55,567 nucleotides of DNA from Mageeibacillus sp. Lineage in GTDB: Bacteria; Bacillota; Clostridia; Saccharofermentanales; Saccharofermentanaceae. The DNA lies in contig JAKVLB010000010.1 in the NCBI GenBank assembly GCA_022484595.1, positions 1 through 55,567 on the forward strand, given 5' to 3'. Position numbers and translations under genes: made by a program. The notes under the pieces were generated by a model. It did not search any database and had not been told where the DNA came from. It saw only the letters and a list, made by a program, of their open reading frames with translations. Shown here piece after piece: positions 33,977 to 43,118 of the stretch. How positions within the stretch are numbered: position 1 is the first letter of the stretch; each line of letters opens with the position of its first letter.

Positions 33977-35045
33977 GCCTTGCATGAGAAGAATCAGGAT
34001 AAATGATGCAAAACCTCTGCGTGAGCGGCGGCTTATGGAGGGGACTCTTGCGGTTATTGAAGATGATATCAGAGGATTTGCCGCGAGCAGGACATCTGAG
34101 GTGCTTGTCGCATATACTGACAGAATTTATGCTATGGTAAAGCTCTTCAAGAGCGACAGAAGAAGGTGCCATGTACATCTTGAGTTTGTGTTTACCAAGG
34201 ATGCAAATGTAGGAACTCAGAGCGGAATTCTTGAAGCTGTCCTGAGTTACTGTTTTACAGTTGAGTTCTATCACAAGGTTACCGTTACCTGCGGCAGCAG
34301 TGACAACGGGTTTGAACGGCTGCTTATGGGCTTCGGTTTTGTACAGGAGGCTGTGCTCAAAGATGAGATACGAGTAAAGGGCGGATTTGAAGATGCCGGA
34401 CTTTTCGCAATGATGTCGCAGGACTATCCGGACAGTAATTACTGTTTTGTCCCGTTTGAACGCGGTGTAGCAGCGATATTCGGAAATCAGGACTATATAG
34501 ACGAGATAAGGCTGTATCATTTTGGCGCGCTTCCACAGGATGCGTTTGCAGCCAATGTCGCAGGAGGTCTCGGGCTCCTGGATTCGAACGGCGGATATGT
34601 CAGCGATGAGAATCGTTATATTATTGAAGAATCACAGCTCGCTGCAATGCCTCGTGAACTTGCGAAGGCGTATACTCAGCTTACGGAATATTTCGGCAAT
34701 CGGAGGGCGTCATTTGATCTGAACTATAGATTCCTTCACGGTACACCTTTTCAAATCAGTGTATGGAAATATCTGTGCAATATTCCGTACGGAACTTCGG
34801 TGAGCTATGAGGATGTTGCCTGCGCTCTGTGTGATAATAATATCAGGCAGGCACGCAAGATAACCAGGGCTGTAGGGGCAGCGTGTTCTGAGAACCCCGT
34901 GGCAATCGTTGTGCCGTGTCACAGGGTTATCGGCAAGGACGGAAATCTTGTAGGTTATTCCGCCGGTCTTGATATAAAGGATTACCTGTTGCTGCATGAA
35001 TCATTCTCGGCAGTGACACCGTTAATAATAACTAAGGAGGCCTGA
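33966..35045 (+). CDS. GNAT-like domain fused to methylated-DNA-[protein]-cysteine methyltransferase
   Basis: 359 residues. The C-terminal third is an O6-alkylguanine-DNA alkyltransferase: FLHGTPFQISVWKYLCNIPYG, the helix-turn-helix SYEDVA, and the active-site VVPCHRV with Cys318, which takes up the alkyl group in a suicide repair reaction. The N-terminal about 150 residues look like a GNAT acetyltransferase (VLVAYTDRIYAMVKLF, YHKVTVTCGSSDNGFERLL, GFGFVQEAVLKDE), but the acetyl-CoA loop (Q/R-x-x-G-x-G/A) is not clear, so it may be inactive. The start is TTG, chosen because GGGAGG lies 6 nt upstream; the first ATG (33984) has no site. MGMT call is certain, GNAT call tentative. Confidence 0.82.
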   Translation: METKPCMRRIRINDAKPLRERRLMEGTLAVIEDDIRGFAASRTSEVLVAYTDRIYAMVKLFKSDRRRCHVHLEFVFTKDANVGTQSGILEAVLSYCFTVEFYHKVTVTCGSSDNGFERLLMGFGFVQEAVLKDEIRVKGGFEDAGLFAMMSQDYPDSNYCFVPFERGVAAIFGNQDYIDEIRLYHFGALPQDAFAANVAGGLGLLDSNGGYVSDENRYIIEESQLAAMPRELAKAYTQLTEYFGNRRASFDLNYRFLHGTPFQISVWKYLCNIPYGTSVSYEDVACALCDNNIRQARKITRAVGAACSENPVAIVVPCHRVIGKDGNLVGYSAGLDIKDYLLLHESFSAVTPLIITKEA

Positions 35046-35046
35046 T

Positions 35047-35667
35047 ATGGCAAAACATGATAAGAAAGACATTGGAGTATCGACAATTCTCAACCCTGTA
35101 CCTGTGGTAATGGTATCCTGTGCGGGAGTAAATGCGGACAACGAGGCGGAAAGACCTAATATTATGACTGTTGCCTGGGCCGGCACAGTCAATTCCGAGC
35201 CGCCCATGCTCTCTGTCAGCATACGCAAGTCGCGGCATTCACATAAGCTGATTACCGAGACAGGCGAGTTTGTCGTAAATCTTGTATCCAAATCTCTTTG
35301 CAGGGCATGTGATTACTGCGGCGTCAAATCCGGTGCCGATGAAGACAAATTTAAAGCCTGCGGTCTGACACCCGTCAAGGCGTCCTGTCTCAAATATGCC
35401 TATGCTGTCAAGGAAGCTCCGGTATCCATATCCTGCACAGTCAGGAATGTTATTGAGCTTGGTTCGCATGATATGTTCATTGCTGAAATCACCGCCGTCA
35501 CTGCAGACTCTTATCTTCTTGATGCCCAGGGACGTCTGTGCCTTGACGATGCCAGACTGGTCGCTTATAACCACGGCGAGTATTTTCTTCTTGGCGAGAA
35601 GACCGGATTCTTCGGATATTCGGTTGCATCTGAAGATATAATCGCGAAAAGAATGGGCAAGAAGTGA
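35047..35667 (+). CDS. Flavin reductase-like / flavoredoxin family protein
   Basis: 206 residues. FMN-binding split-barrel family: NPVPVVMVSC, NIMTVAWAGTVNSEPPMLSVSIR, RHSHKLITETGEFVVNL and the C-terminal DARLVAYNHGEYFLLGEKTGFFGYS are typical. Members are flavoredoxins or NAD(P)H:flavin reductases; the electron partner here is unknown. A CRACDYCG cysteine pair is present in mid-chain. AAGGAGG precedes the ATG, one base after the upstream stop. Cotranscribed with the GNAT-MGMT gene and the Nudix gene. Confidence 0.88.
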   Translation: MAKHDKKDIGVSTILNPVPVVMVSCAGVNADNEAERPNIMTVAWAGTVNSEPPMLSVSIRKSRHSHKLITETGEFVVNLVSKSLCRACDYCGVKSGADEDKFKACGLTPVKASCLKYAYAVKEAPVSISCTVRNVIELGSHDMFIAEITAVTADSYLLDAQGRLCLDDARLVAYNHGEYFLLGEKTGFFGYSVASEDIIAKRMGKK

Positions 35668-35676
35668 GGCAGCTTA

Positions 35677-36237
35677 ATGAAGTTTGAAAGAATTGAGAAG
35701 ATACACGAAGGCAGATTTATTTCCTTCTACAATGCCATATACCGTACAGCGACAGGCAAACAGAAGATTTATGAGATGATATCGAGAGACCGGAACATCA
35801 GGTCGATTGATGATCTTAGGAAAGACAAATGCGACGCGGTAGTTCTGATTATTCAGACGCCGGATCATACGAAGATTCTTCTTAACCGTGAATTCCGTAT
35901 GGCAGTCGGTACCGAGGCTGTTAATTTTCCGGCCGGACTTATAGATTCCGGTGAGACATGTGAGATCGCAGCCGCACGAGAACTTCGAGAGGAGACAGGA
36001 CTTACACTTACTTCAATTGAAGATGTCCTGCCAATGAGCTATTCCGGAGTCGGCCTTACAAATGAGAGGAACTGTTGCGTAATCGGCACTGCCGAGGGAA
36101 CGTTTGCTCCGAGTACTTCCGATGAGGAAGAGATTCAGGCTGCATGGTATACAAAGGACCAGGTTAAAGAACTTCTAAAAGGTAATCTTTTCGCTGCAAG
36201 GACGCAGGCATTCTGCTATATGTGGGCAAACAGCTGA
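35677..36237 (+). CDS. Nudix hydrolase (ADP-ribose pyrophosphatase-like)
   Basis: 186 residues. The Nudix box G-x5-E-x7-R-E-U-x-E-E-x-G-U reads GLIDSGETCEIAAARELREE plus TGL (residues 87-109) and is complete. The preceding FRMAVGTEAVNFPAGL and the size suit ADP-ribose pyrophosphatase, which hydrolyses ADP-ribose to AMP and ribose-5-phosphate, but substrate assignment within Nudix enzymes is unreliable. GAGG precedes the ATG; it starts 9 nt after the flavin reductase stop. Confidence 0.9.
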   Translation: MKFERIEKIHEGRFISFYNAIYRTATGKQKIYEMISRDRNIRSIDDLRKDKCDAVVLIIQTPDHTKILLNREFRMAVGTEAVNFPAGLIDSGETCEIAAARELREETGLTLTSIEDVLPMSYSGVGLTNERNCCVIGTAEGTFAPSTSDEEEIQAAWYTKDQVKELLKGNLFAARTQAFCYMWANS

Positions 36238-36279
36238 ACAGTCAGACATTGTGTTTCCGCGATTAATTTATTGTAAATT

Positions 36280-36309
36280 GCGAATAAAAGTGTAGTAATT
36301 GGTATTCGC
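36280..36309. repeat. 7-bp inverted repeat before the diguanylate cyclase gene
   Basis: GCGAATA and TATTCGC, 16 nt apart, just upstream of a TGA-TAGAAT extended -10 (36313-36321). It has no T-run, so an operator is more likely than a terminator. Confidence 0.4.
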
Positions 36310-36341
36310 CGCTGATAGAATCTGACTTATGAGGTATCTGA

Positions 36342-38048
36342 ATGAAGTCCTTGCCGGTTCAGTTGAATTTAAAGAAGCTTCCCGTTTTATTATGGGTTCT
36401 CGCTGTCTGTCTTATAATCGTAGTGATGTATTGTTACTGCGCGGAAGTATCAGGGAGCGACAATATCCGTGAGACGGTTGATGACGGATGGGTACTTACA
36501 GGTACAGATATCAGTGTGAATCTTGCCGACAATCTCTCAATTCCCAAGGACGATGACGGCTCTTATTCAGTGAGCAATGTTCTGCCGGAAGATATCGATG
36601 ACGGGGAAGTTATTAATTTCCACACAAAGAGCGTTTTTTTTACTGTGTATGTCAACGGGGAACAGCGCTATGACTATCACCCGGAAGTTCCTGCTACATC
36701 AGGCAGATCAACAGGTTCGTCCTATCATACGGTGGTAATCTCATCAGACGACAGCGCGAGGACAGTCACAATTGTTGCTGATCCGGTTTATGACGATGAT
36801 TCGTGTTTCTTCAGAGATTTCTCCATTGAGAGTCCGGAAGAATATACGGCGCAATTTATGCGCGCCCATGTTCCGGCGGCGATTGTATGCATACTGATAG
36901 TATTCAGCGGAATTCTGTTCGCGCTGATATCACTTCTCGTTCCGGAAGAAGCTGAAGTGAGCAGCGATGCTATTCTTGCTCTTGCAGGGGTTGCAATAAC
37001 AGTCGGAGGCTGGGCTCTGACGGAGACAATGTTTATCCAGTACGCATTTCATATGGAGGCTTTTGCACACTCTCTCAATTTTTTTCTTATGATACTTATG
37101 CCTTTCCCGGTTGTCAGCTACGTCAACAAGATGTCTGCCAGACCTGTACGGTTCTGCACCGGGATATCGATGAGTATGACAATTATTGTCTTTATCATAT
37201 GTTCATTTCTCAATTATTCCGGAATTAAGGATTTCCATGAGTGCCTTCCGATAATTCATTTCAATATAATTCTGGCTGCTCTTGCGATTATTGTAATGGT
37301 GGTGCGAAGTGTCTTCTATCGCAAACATGCGAGAAACAAAGTACACAGCGATATCAGATGGGTTTGGATGGCGCTGTTTGTCTTCGGTGTGTTTGTACTT
37401 ACAGATGTTATCCGTTATACCCTGTCAAGTCACAGTTATCCTGACAACAGTGCTTTTACACGCGTAGGTCTCCTGCTCGCGATGTTAATACTTCTGGTGT
37501 ACCATATCGGTCTTGTTCTTGGTGCCGTTAAGTCATCATCCGAGAATCACATGTTCAAGCGAATGGCGTATGTTGACGTGATGACAGGTCTTGGCAACCG
37601 CGCGGCTTTCCGTGAGGAGGAGAAGACATATACCGAACATATAACAAGCGGAGTTAACAGTTCTGTTATCTGCTGTCAGTTCGACCTTAACGGACTCAAG
37701 GATGTAAATGACACGCAGGGTCATGCTGCCGGAGACACGTTTATCATCAGGGCGGCTGCCGCAATATCGGACATATTTGGAGGGGTAGGCTCATGCTTCA
37801 GGACAGGAGGAGATGAGTTCTTTGTTTTCGCACCAGATATCAGCGAGGATGAATTTGCCGACAGACTGAAGGTTCTGTCAGATAAATACAAAGATATTTC
37901 AATTGCCTATGGGTTCTGCAATTACAGGAGCATGGCGTTCGCGTCAATAGAGGTTGCGGAAATACTTGCGGACAAGAGAATGTATGAGATGAAGAGGAAA
38001 ATGAAGGATAGCGGTACTGATACTCCGGATGTTGAATCTGACAAGTAA
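36342..38048 (+). CDS. Membrane-bound diguanylate cyclase (GGDEF)
   Basis: 568 residues. Order: one N-terminal helix (about 13-33), an extracytoplasmic beta-rich sensor region (34-175) resembling 7TMR-DISM extracellular domains, seven hydrophobic helices (about 178-405), then a GGDEF domain (about 420-555). Catalytic features are intact: FDLNGLKDVNDTQGHAAGD and GGDEF at 489-493, so it should make cyclic di-GMP from two GTP. The RxxD inhibitory site expected just upstream of GGDEF is absent, hence no classical product inhibition. No EAL domain. GAGG precedes the ATG. No terminator separates it from ylxM. Confidence 0.92.
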   Translation: MKSLPVQLNLKKLPVLLWVLAVCLIIVVMYCYCAEVSGSDNIRETVDDGWVLTGTDISVNLADNLSIPKDDDGSYSVSNVLPEDIDDGEVINFHTKSVFFTVYVNGEQRYDYHPEVPATSGRSTGSSYHTVVISSDDSARTVTIVADPVYDDDSCFFRDFSIESPEEYTAQFMRAHVPAAIVCILIVFSGILFALISLLVPEEAEVSSDAILALAGVAITVGGWALTETMFIQYAFHMEAFAHSLNFFLMILMPFPVVSYVNKMSARPVRFCTGISMSMTIIVFIICSFLNYSGIKDFHECLPIIHFNIILAALAIIVMVVRSVFYRKHARNKVHSDIRWVWMALFVFGVFVLTDVIRYTLSSHSYPDNSAFTRVGLLLAMLILLVYHIGLVLGAVKSSSENHMFKRMAYVDVMTGLGNRAAFREEEKTYTEHITSGVNSSVICCQFDLNGLKDVNDTQGHAAGDTFIIRAAAAISDIFGGVGSCFRTGGDEFFVFAPDISEDEFADRLKVLSDKYKDISIAYGFCNYRSMAFASIEVAEILADKRMYEMKRKMKDSGTDTPDVESDK

Positions 38049-38054
38049 AAATAC

Positions 38055-38083
38055 TTGACACAAGGCGCCGGCTTTGTTATTAT
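38055..38083 (+). promoter_or_regulatory. Promoter of ylxM-ffh
   Basis: TTGACA, 17-nt spacer, TATTAT, followed by GGAGG and the ylxM ATG. Confidence 0.8.
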
Positions 38084-38113
38084 TCAACGGTCAGATTGGA
38101 GGTAATCTCTTAA

Positions 38114-38440
38114 ATGAAGGAGAAGTCAGTCAGAACAAGTCTTTTGCTCGATTTTTACGGAAGCCTCCTAACTGATAAGATGCGCAGAACCTGCGAGAGT
38201 TATTTTTACGAAGATTTATCTCTGGCTGAGATAGCTGAGAGTGAGAGTATATCAAGGCAGGGCGTACACGATACCATAAGGCGGGCAGAGAAGCAGCTTG
38301 ATGAATTCGAGAATAAACTCGGGCTCGTGGCTCTTTTCGAGAAGCAGCAGCATTCGGCAAAGCGTGCGCTTGAACTTATTAAGCAGGGCGATGCTGACAA
38401 AGCAGAAGCAGAGCTGGCGAAGCTCATAGATAATATGTAA
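38114..38440 (+). CDS. ylxM: YlxM/p13-family putative DNA-binding protein
   Basis: 108 residues. Helix-turn-helix protein (LSLAEIAESESISRQGVHDTIRRAEKQL) of the YlxM family, almost always encoded directly before ffh in Firmicutes and thought to act with the signal recognition particle. A coiled-coil-like C-terminus follows. It starts the operon and ends 11 nt before ffh. Confidence 0.93.
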   Translation: MKEKSVRTSLLLDFYGSLLTDKMRRTCESYFYEDLSLAEIAESESISRQGVHDTIRRAEKQLDEFENKLGLVALFEKQQHSAKRALELIKQGDADKAEAELAKLIDNM

Positions 38441-38451
38441 GGAAGATATTG

Positions 38452-40008
38452 ATGTTCGAGAGTCTGACAACCAAACTTCAGAATATAACGGGCAGGATGC
38501 GCGGCAAAGCTCGCGTTACCGATGCTGACATCAAGGAGATGATGCATGAGATTCGCATGGCTCTTCTTGAAGCAGACGTCAATTACGGCGTTGTGAAGGA
38601 ATTCATAGCGGATATGACTGAGAAATGCTCGGGCAGTGATATACAGTCTTCTTTTACTCCCGGTCAGCAGATAGTAAAGATAGTCAGGGATTCTCTTACG
38701 GAGCTTCTTGGCGGTGAGCAGGGCGAAGAGAAGCTTCTGTCTTCATCGACAGGCTTCAATACAATTATTCTTTACGGTCTTCAGGGTGCCGGCAAGACCA
38801 CGACAGCGGTTAAGCTTGCAAAACTCCTTAAGGCATCCGGCAAGAAGCCCATGGTCGTCTCGGTTGATGTGCACAGACCCGCTGCTGCACAGCAGCTTAA
38901 AGTTCTGGCGGATTCCGTAGGCGTCGACTGTTACATTGATCCTGAAGAACATGATGCGGTGAAGATAGCAAAGGATGGTGAAGGCAAGGCAAGATACATG
39001 CTTTGTAATTACCTGATTATCGATACTGCAGGACGTACGGTTGTTGACGATGAGCTGATGAATGAGCTTAAGTCGGTAAGCGATGCCGTCAATCCTACCG
39101 AGAAGCTGCTTGTCGTCGATTCAATGATCGGTCAGGAAGCGGTAAATGTCGCACAGACATTTGACGGAGCAATAGGCATGGACGGGTTCATAATGACAAA
39201 GCTCGACGGCGACGCCAGAGGCGGAGCCGCATTGTCAATAAGGAAGCTTACAGGAAAACCTATCAAGTATATATGCGTGGGCGAGAAGGTTGACGCAATC
39301 GAGCAGTTCTACCCGCAGCGAATGGCCGACAGAATTCTGGGAATGGGTGATGTTATCAGCCTCATTGAGAAGGCTTCCGTCAATGTTGATGAAGAAGAAG
39401 CTCGCAAGGCAATGGAGAGAATGATGTCGTCTGGTTATAACCTTGATGATCTTTATTCCCAGTTTGCACAGATGCGGAAACTCGGTTCGCTCAAGGATCT
39501 CGTCGGAATGATTCCCGGTGCTGCCGGTAAGGTCAATGAAGACGAGCTTGATGATAAGATAATTGACAGACAGATGGCTATAATTACTTCAATGACAAAG
39601 AAGGAGAGAAGAGTTCCTTCAATCCTCAATGCCAGCCGTCGCAAGAGAATTGCGGCAGGCGCCGGAGTTACGGTCACTGATGTCAACAGGCTTATGACTC
39701 AATATGAGCAGTCGGCCAAGATGATGAAGCAGTTCTCTAACGGCCGCGGCGGTATGAAGATGCCGAAGGGCATGGGAAAGATGATGTCAAAGATGGGCAA
39801 AGGCGGTTTGGGCGGCATTGGAGGTCCGGGTGCCCTGAAGGGCATGGACATGAACGCGCTCGGAAGTCTTGGCGGACTCGGCGGCATGTCAGGTTCGGAA
39901 GATCAGGATGCTGTTTCCGGCGGATTGTACGGAAGCGCAGATACGGTTTCAGGTCTGTCTCTGCCCGGAAGACGCGACCGCAAAAAGAAGAAGAAGGGCA
40001 AGAGGTAA
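38452..40008 (+). CDS. ffh: Signal recognition particle protein Ffh (SRP54)
   Basis: 518 residues, longer than the usual 440-460. GTPase that delivers ribosomes making membrane or secreted proteins to FtsY and the translocon. N domain, then GTPase motifs [10 protein letters not shown] (G1, about 107-116), DTAGR (G3) and [10 protein letters not shown] (G4/G5). The Met-rich M domain binds SRP RNA ([17 protein letters not shown]). The C-terminal 80 residues are Gly/Met-rich followed by a Lys-rich end. [11 protein letters not shown] replaces the common DVYRPAA. Start is the ATG at 38452 with AAGGAAG upstream; ftsY is not in the window. Confidence 0.97.
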   Translation: MFESLTTKLQNITGRMRGKARVTDADIKEMMHEIRMALLEADVNYGVVKEFIADMTEKCSGSDIQSSFTPGQQIVKIVRDSLTELLGGEQGEEKLLSSSTGFNTIILYGLQGAGKTTTAVKLAKLLKASGKKPMVVSVDVHRPAAAQQLKVLADSVGVDCYIDPEEHDAVKIAKDGEGKARYMLCNYLIIDTAGRTVVDDELMNELKSVSDAVNPTEKLLVVDSMIGQEAVNVAQTFDGAIGMDGFIMTKLDGDARGGAALSIRKLTGKPIKYICVGEKVDAIEQFYPQRMADRILGMGDVISLIEKASVNVDEEEARKAMERMMSSGYNLDDLYSQFAQMRKLGSLKDLVGMIPGAAGKVNEDELDDKIIDRQMAIITSMTKKERRVPSILNASRRKRIAAGAGVTVTDVNRLMTQYEQSAKMMKQFSNGRGGMKMPKGMGKMMSKMGKGGLGGIGGPGALKGMDMNALGSLGGLGGMSGSEDQDAVSGGLYGSADTVSGLSLPGRRDRKKKKKGKR

Positions 40009-40093
40009 TTTAAGTTCATCCCGCATGAACAGAGGCTGCAGGCTTCTGGTACAGGCGATGATTATAAACAATTTATTATTGGAGGAAGACAAA

Positions 40094-40336
40094 ATGGCAG
40101 TAAAGATTCGTTTGAGAAGAATGGGAAAGAAGAAGGCACCTTTTTATCGTGTAGTTGTTGCTGATTCTCGTTATCCGAGAAACGGCCGTTTCATCGAGGA
40201 AATCGGCACTTACAATCCTCTCGTTGCTGACGAGCAGATTAAGATTGATTCCGAAGCAGCTAAGAAGTGGATTGGCAACGGCGCACAGCCTACCGATACA
40301 GTAAGAGCCCTTCTTAAGAAGCAGGGAATCATCTGA
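40094..40336 (+). CDS. rpsP: Ribosomal protein S16
   Basis: 80 residues, canonical S16 ([38 protein letters not shown]). A 30S subunit protein needed for assembly. GGAGG 8 nt before ATG 40094 sets the start. First gene of the rpsP-khpA-rimM-trmD-rplS order standard in Firmicutes. Confidence 0.98.
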   Translation: MAVKIRLRRMGKKKAPFYRVVVADSRYPRNGRFIEEIGTYNPLVADEQIKIDSEAAKKWIGNGAQPTDTVRALLKKQGII

Positions 40337-40384
40337 TTTTATACTTCAGAAGAACTCTAATATTTTTAGGAAGGAGAACGTGAT

Positions 40385-40615
40385 ATGGACGATTTATTGG
40401 TTTATATTGCAAAGGAATTGGTAAACAATCCCGAAGAGGTAAACGTCAAGAAAACAGAGCGCGGCAATACCGTTGTTTTCGAGCTTTCCGTTGCTCCTGA
40501 AGACACAGGAAAGATTATCGGTAAGAACGGCAAGAGAGCTCAGGCTATCAGATCCATCATGAAGGCAAAATACCTTAAGGATGGTAAGCGTGTAATCGTT
40601 GACATTGTCGGCTGA
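40385..40615 (+). CDS. khpA: KH-domain RNA-binding protein KhpA (YlqC)
   Basis: 76 residues forming one KH domain with the RNA-gripping GKIIGKNGKRAQAIR loop. KhpA acts with KhpB in RNA binding and cell-size control in Gram-positives. AGGAAGG precedes the ATG; the stop overlaps the rimM start by one base. Confidence 0.96.
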   Translation: MDDLLVYIAKELVNNPEEVNVKKTERGNTVVFELSVAPEDTGKIIGKNGKRAQAIRSIMKAKYLKDGKRVIVDIVG

Positions 40616-41142
40616 TGAATGATTATCTGATTATCGGTAAAATTATCGGCGCGCACGGCGTTCGCGGGGAACTTAAAGTGTTTCCTTTGACGGACGATGC
40701 GCGCCGTTTCCTTAAACTTCACGATTGTTTTATCTGTGATGAGAATTTAGGAAAACTTCAGGCGGCTGAGACCATATCTTCGCGCTTAGACAAAGATACA
40801 GTGCTTGTCAAGCTTAAGGACTATGATGACCGTACTGTTGCGGAAACATTGCGAGGCAGCTTTATTGCTGTGTCGAGGAGCAATGCGGTCAGACTGCCAA
40901 AGAACCGTTTCTTTATTGCAGATCTTGTGGGACTCAGTGTGACGGATGATGAGAGGGGATCTCTGGGAACAGTCTGCGACTGTTATGAGACAGGGGCCAA
41001 CTACATTCTTGAGGTTAAGAGATCCGGAAAGAATCAGAATCTTCTTATCCCGTTTATCAGGACTGTCTGTTATGAAGTTAATTTAGATGACGGCATAATG
41101 AAGTGCCGCCTTCCGGAAGGATTATTCGAACTCTATGAGTAA
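40615..41142 (+). CDS. rimM: Ribosome maturation factor RimM
   Basis: 175 residues. Assists maturation of the 30S head around S19. N-terminal GKIIGAHGVRGELKVFPLTD and the C-terminal PRC-barrel (ADLVGLSVTDDERGSLG, LLIPFI) are typical. The start overlaps the khpA stop and the end overlaps trmD by 8 nt, so the set is translationally coupled. Confidence 0.96.
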   Translation: MNDYLIIGKIIGAHGVRGELKVFPLTDDARRFLKLHDCFICDENLGKLQAAETISSRLDKDTVLVKLKDYDDRTVAETLRGSFIAVSRSNAVRLPKNRFFIADLVGLSVTDDERGSLGTVCDCYETGANYILEVKRSGKNQNLLIPFIRTVCYEVNLDDGIMKCRLPEGLFELYE

Positions 41143-41881
41143 TATGAATTTTCACGTCATTACTTTGTTTCCTGATCAGATTACCGGTTATCTCAACACG
41201 AGTATTACCGGACGGGCTATCAAGAACGGGGCTATCAGTCTCGACTGCGTCAATATAAGAGACTACTGTGAGAATTCATACGGCAAGATTGATGATACGA
41301 TGTACGGCGGCGGTACAGGACTTCTGGTCTATTGCCAGCCTGTATACGATGCTTTCAGAGCTGCGGCCGCAAGGTGCGACGCCGGGCCTCATACAATTTA
41401 TATGTCGCCTAAGGGCAGAGTTTTCGATGAGAAGATTGCACATGAACTGGCGGGTTACAAAGATCTTGTCATATTGTGCGGACATTACGAGGGCATAGAC
41501 GAGCGCGTGATCAATGAAATCTGCGACGAAGAGATATCTATAGGCGATTATGTCCTCACCGGCGGAGAGACAGCGGCGATTGTTATAATTGACGCAGTGT
41601 CAAGACTTGTACCGGGCGTGCTTCCTAACGAGGAAGCATATACCAACGAGTCTCATACTGACAATCTGCTGGAAGCGCCTCAGTATACCAAACCTCCTGT
41701 CTGGCATGACAATGAAGTTCCTCAGGTATTGAAGAATGGCAACAAGGCTGTAATTGATGACTATAATCATACGGCAGCTCTGGTGCAGACCCTGGAGAAG
41801 AGACCTGATATGCTTGACAGCAGAACAATTAACGAAGACGAGTGGCAGAAAATACTTGCCTTTAAAAAGTCGTTGTGCTAA
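41135..41881 (+). CDS. trmD: tRNA (guanine-N1)-methyltransferase TrmD
   Basis: 248 residues. Methylates G37 of tRNAs with SAM, preventing frameshifting. The trefoil-knot SAM site is seen in LCGHYEGIDERV and EISIGDYVLTGGETAA, with DDTMYGGGTGLL near the N-terminus and the catalytic Asp in the SHTDNLLEAPQYT region. Starts inside the end of rimM. Confidence 0.97.
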   Translation: MSNMNFHVITLFPDQITGYLNTSITGRAIKNGAISLDCVNIRDYCENSYGKIDDTMYGGGTGLLVYCQPVYDAFRAAAARCDAGPHTIYMSPKGRVFDEKIAHELAGYKDLVILCGHYEGIDERVINEICDEEISIGDYVLTGGETAAIVIIDAVSRLVPGVLPNEEAYTNESHTDNLLEAPQYTKPPVWHDNEVPQVLKNGNKAVIDDYNHTAALVQTLEKRPDMLDSRTINEDEWQKILAFKKSLC

Positions 41882-41959
41882 TATCTTTCAGTTAAACAGG
41901 ATGGTCCTCTGCCAAATTCCAGGCAAGAACATCTGCAGGAAAGCGAGGAAACAAACAAT

Positions 41960-42301
41960 ATGGATTTAGTTAAAGTTGTCGAGAGTGAGAATCTCAGAAA
42001 CAATTACCCGGATGTTGAGATTGGTGACTATGTTAAGGCACATCTTCTCATCAAAGAGGGTGCGAAGGAGCGTATTCAGGTATTTGAAGGATACGTTATT
42101 TCAAGGAGAGGCAGCGGCCTTTCAGAGTCAATCACTATCCGTCGTATTTCTTACGGCGTAGGTGTTGAGCGTATTCTTCCTGTTAACAGCCCCAAGATTG
42201 ATCACATTGAGATCATCCGCAAGGGTAAGGTAAGAAGAGCGAAGCTCTATTATCTCCGCGGTCGTCAGGGCAAGGCAGCAAAGATCACACAGAAGATCTG
42301 A
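41960..42301 (+). CDS. rplS: Ribosomal protein L19
   Basis: 113 residues, canonical L19 ([47 protein letters not shown]). Located at the 30S-50S interface. CGAGGAAAC precedes the ATG. The last gene of the block before the polyamine insertion; rbgA would normally follow. Confidence 0.98.
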   Translation: MDLVKVVESENLRNNYPDVEIGDYVKAHLLIKEGAKERIQVFEGYVISRRGSGLSESITIRRISYGVGVERILPVNSPKIDHIEIIRKGKVRRAKLYYLRGRQGKAAKITQKI

Positions 42302-42329
42302 TTGCTTCCCGGAATTTAATCGCTTAATG

Positions 42330-42364
42330 AATAATCCCACAGAGTTTGCTCTGCGGGATTATTT
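42330..42364. terminator. Bidirectional terminator between rplS and the SDR gene
   Basis: Fifteen-bp stem (AATAATCCC-CAGAG with CTCTG-GGGATTATT, one A/C mismatch) with a TTTG loop and short T-runs on both strands, between convergent genes. Confidence 0.75.
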
Positions 42365-42389
42365 CCTGTCTGAACTGCCATTGCCGCTG

Positions 42390-43118
42390 TCAGCTCTGAG
42401 CCATGGCCACTGCCTGTGAAATAGTCATACCCTTATATCTTTGCGCTTCGAAAATTCTTCCGGACTTACGGTCATCCGCAAAGGCTCCCACGAGAAGCCC
42501 GGGTATTGCACTGTCCGGGGAGTTTGGTGCCTTCTGACCTCCCAGATCTGTCCGGCACCAGCCCGGATCTGTCAGATTTATCATTACGTCGGTTCCTTCA
42601 ACCGTCGACCCAAGGTCAACGGTTATTTTGTTGAGAGCGGCTTTGCTGGCCGAATAACCAGCCTGCTGAGGTTCCAGTGCTATTCCTGATGTCGTATTGA
42701 CAATTCTTCCGAATCCGCGTTCAATCATCTTCGGCATGAAGTGATAGCATGTCAGAGCGGGCGCAACGGTATTAATCTTCATACTCTCGATAAAATCAGA
42801 TACCGGAGTGTTGAAATAGTCGTTTCTGTACGCTATCTGAAGACCGGCATTGTTGAGAACTATATCTACGTCGACATTAAGAAGGTCAATACTTTTAAGC
42901 ATTGCTTCAATCTGAGCACTGTCTGACAGTTCACACGCCCGGAGGCAGACTTCTATGCCTTTGTCCGCAATGCTTTCTGCAACATCGCCAAGACTTTCAA
43001 GAGTTCTTGACTGCAAAATCAGATTCGCACCATGGTCGGCCATATATTCGGCGCAGAGTCTTCCGAGTCCGCGCGATGCACCCGTAATAAAACACCATTT
43101 CCCGCAGACGTCTACCAT
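42390..43118 (-). CDS. Short-chain dehydrogenase/reductase
   Basis: 242 residues, classical SDR. NAD(P)-binding TGASRGLG near the N-terminus, NNAG at about residue 90, and the catalytic set Ser (NTTSG), Tyr-x3-Lys (YSASK). GGAGG 8 nt before the ATG at 43118 fixes the start; the longer frame upstream has no site. Substrate unknown. It lies in the opposite direction to the ribosomal genes on one side and divergent from the polyamine operon on the other. Confidence 0.9.
   Translation of the reverse strand: MVDVCGKWCFITGASRGLGRLCAEYMADHGANLILQSRTLESLGDVAESIADKGIEVCLRACELSDSAQIEAMLKSIDLLNVDVDIVLNNAGLQIAYRNDYFNTPVSDFIESMKINTVAPALTCYHFMPKMIERGFGRIVNTTSGIALEPQQAGYSASKAALNKITVDLGSTVEGTDVMINLTDPGWCRTDLGGQKAPNSPDSAIPGLLVGAFADDRKSGRIFEAQRYKGMTISQAVAMAQS

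Noticed and set aside
38449-38451. TTG as the ffh start, one codon before the ATG
   Set aside because: The ATG at 38452 is better spaced from AAGGAAG and gives the conserved MFESLT start.
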